DNA of 64,000 bases from Candidatus Accumulibacter conexus (GTDB lineage Bacteria > Pseudomonadota > Gammaproteobacteria > Burkholderiales > Rhodocyclaceae), in the NCBI GenBank assembly GCA_017592775.1, contig JAGFNJ010000008.1:1-64000 (forward strand), given 5' to 3'. A program made the translations under genes and the position numbers. The notes beneath the pieces were generated by a model. It was not told where the DNA came from, did no database searches, and worked only from the letters and a program-made list of their open reading frames with translations. Shown here piece after piece: positions 60,691 to 64,000 of the stretch (positions are counted from its first letter, which is position 1; each line of letters opens with the position of its first letter).

Positions 60691-63600
60691 GCGCCGCAAG
60701 TGCAGGACGTGTCGGTGGTCGGGCCGGAAGATGCGCCGATCATCCTCAGCGACGACCTGTTCGCCTCCGGCTTCTTCGATGCCGAGGGGCAGACCCTGGC
60801 GGCGATCAAGATCATCACCTTGCCGGCCTCCGGTGTCCTCAAGCTGGATGGTGTGGACGTCACCGCCGGCCAGGTGATCAGCGTGGCCGACCTGGCTGCC
60901 GACAGGCTCACCTACCAGGGCAACCTGAACTTCCATGGGCCCGACGAATTCCGCTGGAACGGCAGTGACGGCAACGTCTTTGCCACCACTTCGGTGTTCA
61001 CCCGCATCACCGTCAACAACGTCAACGACGGCCCGGCACTGGAAGCCGGTGTCGATCAGACCGCGAACGAGGGCGCCAACTTCAGCCACACGATCGCCAT
61101 CGGCGACCCGGATCCGACGGACGTGCATCTGGTGACCGTGAGCTGGGTCGGCAGCGGCGGCCAGTCTGGCGGTTACCAGTTCACCACCGGCTCCGGCAAT
61201 CCGTCCATCGGGCTGACCCTGCCCGATGATGGCATCTACACGGTGACCGTCACCGCGAACGATCAGCAGGGCCAGGCCAACAGCATCGAGACCGATAGCT
61301 TCACGGTCACGGTGGACAACGTCGCACCGACGCTGCCGTACCTGTCCGGCAACAACACGGTCGAACAGGGACAGGTCTACACGCTGGACCTGAGTGGACC
61401 CAACAACTGGGGACCGGTGTCCGATCCAGGCACCGACACGGTGACCGAGTACCGCATCGACTGGGGCGATGGTACTGCAGTGCAGATCATCGCGGCCGCT
61501 TCTCTGCCGCCGAATGGGGAGGTCACCCACACCTATGCAGCGCCGGGTACACCGACCATCCGGGTCGCCGTGGTCGACGAGGATGGCGCGCACGCCGATG
61601 CCGGCACCAAGGCCATCACCGTCGCGCCACCGGCGGAAGTCATCGTCGTCGATGCCGGCGCCGATGCCAGCGTCAATGAAGGCGCGCTGTTCAGCCGCAG
61701 CATCAGCTTCACCGATCCGGCCGATCAGGATCCGGCTGGCCGGAATGTGACGGTGGACTGGGGTGACGGTTCGGGCACCCAGAACGTCCGCATCGCCACC
61801 GGCCAGACCAGCTTCGACATCCAGCACGTGTTCGCCGACAATCGGACCACGCCTTACACCGTCACCGTGACCGTCGATGACGACGGCTTCCAGTCCGATG
61901 CCGACAGCTTCGACGTCACGGTCAACAACGTCGCGCCCAGCTTGTCGCTGGGGGGCAACGGCAGCACGCCCGAGGGCGCTGTATACACCCTCGCTCTTGG
62001 CAGCGTGGTCGACCCGGGCAACGACAGCGTCACCAGCCATGTCGTGCACTGGGGCGACGGCAACACCCAGACCTTCCTGCCGGGCGATCTGCTCCCGAAC
62101 CGCGAAGTGCAACATGTGTACAACGATGGCGACGTCAGCGGCACGAGCCGCACGATCACCGTAGACCTGGTGGACGAGGATGGCACGCACACCAGCGTTG
62201 CCAGCAAGTCCGTCACGGTCACCAACGTCGCGCCCGGCGTGCCGCTGAGTGGTGCCGATGCCGTGAACGAGGGTAGTGCCTATGTCCTGAACGTCGGCGC
62301 AGCGGTCGATCCCGGTGTCGACACACCGACGCTGTACCGCATCGACTGGGGCGACGGCAGCCCGACCACGGACTTCACGCCCACCAACTACGCCAACCTG
62401 TTGGCGGCGGGCGGCGACGTCAGCCACACCTATGCCGACGGTGCGGCCAGCGGAACTCCGCGCACGATCGTCATGCAGGTGCTCGACGAAGACGGTGCGC
62501 ACAACGCGGGCAGCAAGAGCATCACCGTCAACAACGTGACGCCGGCGATCGCCCTGACGGGCAACGCCAGCGTCGATGAGGGCGCGAGCTACACGCTGAC
62601 GCTCGGGACGGTGAGCGATCCGGGCACGGATGCGGTGAGCAGCTACATCGTGCACTGGGGTGACGGCAGCAGCGACACCTACGGCAGCGCCGGCAATGTC
62701 ACCCACACCTACGCCGACGGTGCGGCCACGCCGACGATCACGGTCGATCTGGTGGACGAGGACGGCACGCACCTCGCGGCCGGCAGCCTGGCGCTCAGCG
62801 TGCTCGACGTGGCGCCGACGGCGAACGTCAGCGGCGCGGACAGCGTCGCCGAGGGCAGTGCCTACGCCCTGAGCGTTGGCCCGGTCAATGATCCGGGTGC
62901 CGACAGCATTACCGGCTACAGCATCGATTGGGGCGACGGCACGGTGGAGAACCTCACGCTTGCGCAATGGGCGGCTGCGTCCGGCAGCTTCAGCCACAGC
63001 TATGCCGACGGCGCCGCCACCCCCACCATCACGGTCAGCGCCACGGACGAGGACGGTACGCACGCCCTGGGCAGCAAGTCGCTCACGGTCAACAACGTGG
63101 CGCCGGCGATCGCCCTGACGGGCAACGCCAGCGTCGATGAAGGTGCGAGCTACACGCTGACACTTGGCACGGTGAGCGATCCGGGCACGGATGCGGTGAG
63201 CAGCTACATCGTGCACTGGGGTGACGGCAGCAGCGACACCTACGGCAGCGCCGGCAATGTCACCCACACCTACGCCGACGGTGCGGCCACGTCGACGATC
63301 ACGGTCGACCTGGTGGACGAGGACGGCACGCACCTGACGGCCGGCAGCCTGGCGCTCAGCGTGCTCGACGTGGCGCCGACGGCGAACGTCAGCGGCGCGG
63401 ACAGCGTCGCCGAGGGCAGTGCCTACGCCCTGAGCGTCGGCCCGGTCAATGATCCGGGTGCCGACAGCATTACCGGCTACAGCATCGACTGGGGCGACGG
63501 CACGGTGGAGAACCTCACGCCTGCGCAATGGGCGGCTGCGTCCGGCAGCTTCAGCCACAGCTATGCCGACGGCGCCGCCACCCCCACCATCACGGTCAGC

Positions 63601-64000
63601 GCCACGGACGAGGACGGTACGCACACCCTGGGCAGCAAGTCGCTCACGGTCAACAACGTGGCGCCGGCGATCGCCCTGACGGGCAACGCCAGCGTCGATG
63701 AAGGTGCGAGCTACACGCTGACGCTCGGTACGGTGAGCGATCCAGGCACGGATACGGTGAGCAGCTACATCGTGCACTGGGGTGACGGCAGCAGTGACAG
63801 CTACGGCAGTGCCGGCGATGTCACCCACACCTACGCCGACGGTGCGGCCACGCCGACGATCACGGTCGACCTGGTGGACGAGGACGGCACGCACCTGACG
63901 GCCGGCAGCCTGGCGCTCAGCGTGCTCGACGTGACGCCGACGGCGAACGTCAGCGGCGCGGGCAGCGTCGCCGAGGGCAGTGCCTACGCCCTGAGCGTCG
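47080..64000 (+). CDS. Giant secreted repeat protein: propeller-like blocks, cadherin-like and PKD repeats; 3' end off-window
   Basis: The frame is open from ATG 47080 to the right edge (5640 codons, no stop); AAGGGG lies seven bases upstream. TGA at 47062-47064 limits the start, and no Sec signal is visible (MKVFGEERVNSYF), so type I secretion is likely (inference). Residues 1 to ~4537 consist of eight blocks of seven short repeats (F/Y-V-V-x-W, Q-D-G-S, G-V-Y-x-Q-R-Y, G-x-E-F-x-V-N). Blocks are joined by a ~160-residue domain (D-S-D-S-A-N-F-x-G-G-R, E-D-Q-L-G-V, V-S-D-G-D-G-G). Residues ~4538-4650 resemble a cadherin-like repeat (E-D-A-P-I, F-H-G-P-D-E-F-R-W-N-G-S-D-G). From ~4650 on come PKD-like repeats (V-D-W-G-D-G, H-T-Y-A-D-G), growing very similar towards the edge. 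Probable role: large adhesin or matrix protein. Confidence 0.9.
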   Translation, partial: MKVFGEERVNSYFSNSQSAPAVAALAAGGYVTTWVSNGQDGSVDGIYAQRMDANGVAIGPEFRVNSTTGNNQTDPRIAALSDGGFVIVWSDDGGADGSGWGVYAQRYSAAGVPQGDEFRINTTTYSTQYQASVAAYAGGFVVTWANHSGNVDTSGHGVFGTRFDNAGNVVQTGGQNEFQVNAYTTSHQWEPDVAAYADGSYVVVWRSEGQEGDGYSGVYGQRYGSNGAKLGGEFHVNSYVTDYQFAPRVATLSDGGFVVVWQSRGQDGNGDGVYGQRYDAAGNAAGGEFRVNVATDHDQGNPDVIGLSTGGFVVTWYSYYVPAEGKYYEIYTREYDAAGAPSSGEQKVNTFDSSSYGQIQPVVADLGQGNYVVVWSSDNQDGSSYGVYQQMFGDPADFTRQANPELADFGGSVAFGENLVNAGLQVLDAAVSLSDADSANFDGGRIELYFVKGGSLEDQLGVVHEGDTPGRIGVSGTTVSFGGTAIGTISGGVNGANLIIDLNANASVDAVEQLIQRLGYGNGSGNPAASREVGIRVSDGDGGSTFGGIVSINVTRELDGTPAAYGEQQVNTYTYDHQHNPEVAKLAGGGYVVVWTSRSQDSASDSDGIYAQRYNASGVAVGPEFRVPTLTGSSQEYAHVAGLSDGGFVITWQDNAGHDGSSWGVFGQRFDVNGVAQGAQFALSSYTSNDQYHDAVSAYAGGFAAVWSSYNPADGGYHDIHLRRFNNDGTALDGTQLLVSTTPGNPAQQQSGHQFLPDIATLSDGDLLVVWRDDNGNDGSSHGVYGRRFDVGTGTFGDSFLVNTRTDDAQYEARVAALSDGGYVVVWRENNQDGSGSAVMAQRYAANDAKVGIAIRVNEYTTGSQYEPDVIGLSSGGFVVSFFNDYYGPDGTSANVYIREYDAAGNPVDGDRIVNTFTANNQHQPAMADLGQGNYVVVWRSDYQDGSNSGIYQQLYGDTTELPRSANPELADFTGTVSFDENAVNAGLQVIDSAVNLIDSDSANFNGGRLDLYYLTGQAAEDQLGVVHQGTGAGQIGVSGQTVSFGGVAIGTISGGANGANLRIDFSSNAATPDAVEALIQRLGYQNADSSPNASRTLGLRVSDGDGGTSQPNVLTINVSAQLDGTPKAHGEERINTHVPNNQSEAAVAALTGGGYVVAWTSDGQDGSSGGIFAQRFNASGVAVGPEWQVNSVTAGSQSYGHVAGLSDGGFVITWQDDSNHDGSGWGVFGQRYDAGGVAQGSQFLVNSLTTSTQYHDTLTAYSGGFATAWSSYNPAEGGYHDIFLQRWDNAGNKVGGELLVSTDPGSAASQPGYQYLPDIAALSDGDLLLVWRDDNGNDGSSHGVYARRFDVATQSFGDTFLVNTGNTSGAQYEPRVAALSDGGYVIVWRDDNQDGSSAAVIGQRYDASGAAVGSQFRVNENTAGGQYQPEVIGLSTGGFVVSFYNDSWGSQGTYSDVYVREYDAAGNPVDGDRQINDPASNHYWSGQSQPALADLGNGNYVAVWTSDGLQDGSGNGIYQQLFGDLAELARQANPDLADFTGTVTFDENAVNAGLQVIDAAVSLVDSDSANFNGGRLDLYYLTGQAAEDQLGVVHQGNAAGQVGVSGSTVSYGNVVIGTISGGANGSSLRIDFTSNAATAEAVEALIQRLGYANTDSSPNASRSLGLRVSDGDGGASQANVLTINVTPQLDGTPAAHGEEQVNTYTADSQQSSNVAKLAGGGYVVTWISYGQDGSSWGIHAQRFNASGVAVGPEFKVNSLTGGEQSWPHVAGLSNGGFLITWQDNNGHDGSGWGVYGQRYDATGAAAGSQFLVNAHTDSTQYHDSVVAYTGGFATVWSSYGNSGGSGHDIYLQRWDDAGNRVLTGGQNEVRISTDPGSSTAQGGNQYLPEVAAQANGNLFVVWTDEGGNDGAGYGVYGRFYNAGSGTFGDPVVVNTTASGSQSYGASGDFEPNVAALSDGGFVVVWPSDSNDGSGWGVMGQRFDASGNKMGGEFRVNENPASNQYQTDVIGLSTGGFVVGFYHDGSGPDGTYYDAYIREFDAAGNPVDGDRKVNTFNGYNYYQGEPALADLGNGNFVVTWASQYQDSGSSYGIYQQLFGDPAELPRQANPVLDDVIATRTLGTAQAATPQIIDADAWVSDSDSANFDGGSLWVYFTSGQLALDVLAVNDEGTGALQIGVSGSNISYGGTVIGTLAGGSAGAPLVISFNASATPEAVRHLVENITYRYDDLTAPIGSRTVAFRLFDGDGGASAPASTTISIEASAPPAALGLSGLDGSVTLSEATAQLGTVVDENVDVTQGADAITTLTVSYAGGSERPEDQLSIRHQGSGAGQVGVSGFDISYEGTVIGTVNAADTGANGDNLVVDFNGSATAQAVERVIENLRYQTSSDGPLASRTIQVQVTDAASATTTQAMAINITAEDEGVQPLFGDEQVNTYEPGDQYFPRVVGLEGPNAGSYVVVWQSPNEDGSGNGVFAQRYNAQGVQVGTEFQANTYASNDQTAPMVASLANGGFLIVWRSEGQDGSSGGVYAQRYGADGAPAGGEFRVSTVTAYDQTHPTAVGLVDGSFVIAWADQYRDTSSYGSYAQRYAADGTPIGTEFELNSYLPGEQYLPYLATLKDDSSTVGTDESGFIAVWESNGQDGSGWGVYAQRFDLTGTKVGSELLVNTATSGSQTNPDVAVLANGHIVVVWVDQAIGDIRGQLYTAAGVTIGGEFTVSSSDFNSDYGQWPHVTALQSGGFVVSWDGYSSPSDSGYGVYAQEFDANGDKVDGPFSLNGNTANNQHYPDIAALTGNNFVAVWMSNYQESDGNSSHGIFQKVFGTPGSITRQASPELIDLDNSVSFNENVVNAAAQLLDPGVRVVDADSANFDGGRVHVSVITGYGAAQAFDPVAFQQDHFSIRNQGSGAGQVGFNSGTGVVTYAGTAIGSIISNGQNGADLVLQFNANASAEAVEAVIENLTYRNSASNPTASRQVSVVVSDGDGGQSAPRVMTINVAAETDGAVALLNQEQRVNTYTAGDQIEPIIAALQGGNSGQYVVVWESSGQDSSGYGVFGQRYDVNGSAIGPEFQVNTHTPSDQHGNSLLGAAGLSTGGFVVAWDSYDQDGSLYGVYAQRYGTDGQPVGSEFLVNTATWHHQFQAQVLGLNGGAFVIAYTDYQNADGDSYGVRVQHYDVNGVAQGAPFTVNAHVSGNQSFPQLARLNDGGYVVVWHSEGQDGSNWSVQARLMNADGTARSGEFQVNSYTPDNQSNPDVAVLSNGDFVVSWVSNNAGLGGWSIMAQRYTAAGVKIGGEVLVNDGASAPSNGDTYSRIAALDNGGYVITWSDYPGISDHEAMAQQFDAAGNKVDAPLMLNHYTSSTQYRPDIAGLTGGRWAAAWQSYDQDGDQYYGIYQNLFGPAGSLTKSAAPVISDLTNSISVLENAANQAAGVLIDPAVSVSDSDSANFSGGRLTVSVISGYNSLGSDLAQNLPLQDHFSVRNQGSGAGQVGFNAGTGVVSYGGVAIGAIVSGFNGQNGVDLVIEFNPQASAEAVEAVIENLSYRNNSSDPVPGRLVSVTVSDGDGSTSAPRTVQINVTAEADGAIPLFNAEQVNTYTTSTQSAPAMAKLAGGGYVTLWQSNGQDGWDYGIFGQRFAADGTRVGNEFRVSDYTPYNQTEAAVAGLTDGGFVAVFRGQYRDAAGDGVIGQRFDANGVKVGSEFLVNTSSGGTQYQPAITALADGGFAVAWYSDGERDGQYYDVFFQRYDAAGQAVGSETRANTSAGYEDTYQSEPAIIQLAGGDILMAWRGEQQDGSSSGVYAQRFSASTGAKLGSEFQLNTYTNDYQYDPKITATANGFVAVWTSRGQDSSYDGIYARLFNNDGSPASNEFRVNDTYYNWQNTPEVATLANGGFVVTWYDNSNGNRILAQQYDALGNRVDGELQLNGPGTSSDQSPAVVALSNGNFAVSWWGYYDASDSGIFQRLVGNPADFPRQAAPQIIDLVSSVTYMENLINDTPQLIDAGVGLVDPDSANFDGGRLDVSYVTPYGNPNQFDIPGINAQDQLGIRNEGTGVGQIGVSGNSVTYNDGTGAVVIGSIVSDGVNGKPLTVVFNANATPDAAEALIENLTYANPLSNPEPSRTVSLSLSDGDGGVTTPRAITINITAQPDGASLYGAEKVVNSTIGGTQENPSIAHLDNGNYVVVWTDTSGQDGSSQGVFARVYDSNDHPLAPEFQVNTTTASTQWQPSVVALQGGGFAVAWSGYNQIGSTSYDVVGRTFDNTGTATSTEFVINNPAATYANYDQSQPALAALQSGGFVALWYANYDQADNTWAEIWGQHFTSAGVRSGDVFKVNTSTGFQANSQDSPQAATLADGRYVVVWRSNDQDGSSAGVYGQRFNADGTMDGAEFRANTYTANGQYQQDVAALNDGGYVVVWGSDSNQDTSGWGVYGQRYDSSGNAVGGEFRVNYTVSGTQYVPAVAALANGGFVVSWTNGDEILFQQYDAAGRKVDSEQLVNPTANYEYSNDSDLVGTPDGGFILTWGGYNHGNGSYDVFLQRYSNQAPQVQDVSVVGPEDAPIILSDDLFASGFFDAEGQTLAAIKIITLPASGVLKLDGVDVTAGQVISVADLAADRLTYQGNLNFHGPDEFRWNGSDGNVFATTSVFTRITVNNVNDGPALEAGVDQTANEGANFSHTIAIGDPDPTDVHLVTVSWVGSGGQSGGYQFTTGSGNPSIGLTLPDDGIYTVTVTANDQQGQANSIETDSFTVTVDNVAPTLPYLSGNNTVEQGQVYTLDLSGPNNWGPVSDPGTDTVTEYRIDWGDGTAVQIIAAASLPPNGEVTHTYAAPGTPTIRVAVVDEDGAHADAGTKAITVAPPAEVIVVDAGADASVNEGALFSRSISFTDPADQDPAGRNVTVDWGDGSGTQNVRIATGQTSFDIQHVFADNRTTPYTVTVTVDDDGFQSDADSFDVTVNNVAPSLSLGGNGSTPEGAVYTLALGSVVDPGNDSVTSHVVHWGDGNTQTFLPGDLLPNREVQHVYNDGDVSGTSRTITVDLVDEDGTHTSVASKSVTVTNVAPGVPLSGADAVNEGSAYVLNVGAAVDPGVDTPTLYRIDWGDGSPTTDFTPTNYANLLAAGGDVSHTYADGAASGTPRTIVMQVLDEDGAHNAGSKSITVNNVTPAIALTGNASVDEGASYTLTLGTVSDPGTDAVSSYIVHWGDGSSDTYGSAGNVTHTYADGAATPTITVDLVDEDGTHLAAGSLALSVLDVAPTANVSGADSVAEGSAYALSVGPVNDPGADSITGYSIDWGDGTVENLTLAQWAAASGSFSHSYADGAATPTITVSATDEDGTHALGSKSLTVNNVAPAIALTGNASVDEGASYTLTLGTVSDPGTDAVSSYIVHWGDGSSDTYGSAGNVTHTYADGAATSTITVDLVDEDGTHLTAGSLALSVLDVAPTANVSGADSVAEGSAYALSVGPVNDPGADSITGYSIDWGDGTVENLTPAQWAAASGSFSHSYADGAATPTITVSATDEDGTHTLGSKSLTVNNVAPAIALTGNASVDEGASYTLTLGTVSDPGTDTVSSYIVHWGDGSSDSYGSAGDVTHTYADGAATPTITVDLVDEDGTHLTAGSLALSVLDVTPTANVSGAGSVAEGSAYALSV
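48265..59500 (+). other. Inter-block domain, eight copies
   Basis: Copies begin near 48265, 49965, 51660, 53395, 53890, 55560, 57290 and 58980. Each is ~150-165 residues and carries V-N-A-G-L-Q-V-I-D, D-S-D-S-A-N-F, E-D-Q-L-G-V-V-H, G-V-S-G-x-T-V-S, N-A-T-x-D-A-V-E-x-L-I and S-D-G-D-G-G. Between blocks four and five two copies stand in tandem, the second more diverged. The pattern resembles beta-sandwich repeats of bacterial surface proteins; I cannot name the family with certainty. Confidence 0.65.
62541..64000 (+). repeat. 561-bp tandem repeats (PKD-like pair)
   Basis: gccggcgatc occurs at 62541, 63102 and 63663, exactly 561 bp apart (187 residues, two PKD-like domains). The copies are nearly identical at DNA level, with only scattered differences (e.g. 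cacgcc versus cacacc). The array runs off the right edge. Confidence 0.92.

Noticed and set aside
46936-63894. Minus-strand open frames up to 1568 codons opposite the giant gene
   Set aside because: They are interrupted, low-complexity and mirror the blade and PKD repeats, while the plus strand is open without interruption and shows conserved domains and promoter signals.

Overview
The window looks like a GC-rich betaproteobacterium of the Rhodocyclales type, plausibly Candidatus Accumulibacter or a relative. The best evidence is the core operon lepA-lepB-DUF4845-rnc-era-recO-pdxJ-acpS-nagZ, together with a BPSS1780-family membrane protein and signs of an exosortase (PEP-CTERM) regulon. The genus is inference from gene order and style; no marker gene such as rRNA is present.

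Layout. (1) Bases 1-27119 on the minus strand hold three very large genes for RTX (calcium-binding nonapeptide) proteins of the type I secretion class. They are a protein of more than 2832 residues cut by the left edge, a 4635-residue protein with an N-terminal DUF4347 domain, and a 1093-residue serralysin-like metalloprotease. Between the first two lies a small degenerate PEP-CTERM gene with its own sigma-54-type promoter. (2) 27265-29477 holds fabI on the minus strand and an unrecognised protein on the plus strand. (3) 29883-37319 is the tightly packed lepA-to-nagZ operon, with five ATGA stop/start overlaps. (4) 37367-39215 holds a metacaspase-like protease and a divergent trypsin-like protease. 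(5) 39298-46808 is a membrane/MoxR cluster: SpoIIM-like, DUF4129, DUF4350, MoxR, DUF58, BPSS1780, RDD. (6) From 47080 to beyond the right edge runs one open reading frame of at least 5640 codons. It consists of eight blocks of seven beta-propeller-like repeats, then a cadherin-like segment and PKD-like tandem repeats.

How it works together. The RTX proteins and the right-edge giant look like secreted surface or matrix proteins; none has a Sec signal, and the two RTX proteins whose C-termini are visible end in a type I secretion-like tail. No ABC/MFP exporter genes are in the window. The right-edge giant gene and the small PEP-CTERM remnant share a 17-base upstream element that differs at one position. 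In both cases it is followed 52-63 bases later by a -24/-12 (sigma-54) promoter, which suggests co-regulation in an extracellular-matrix regulon.

The most interesting signals are this shared promoter architecture, the 8 x 7 blade architecture of the giant protein, a caspase-like His/Cys pair in the DUF4347 domain, and internal multiplication (33 copies over two proteins) of a module resembling a type I secretion target domain. Very long open frames on the strand opposite these repeat genes are shadows and are not annotated.
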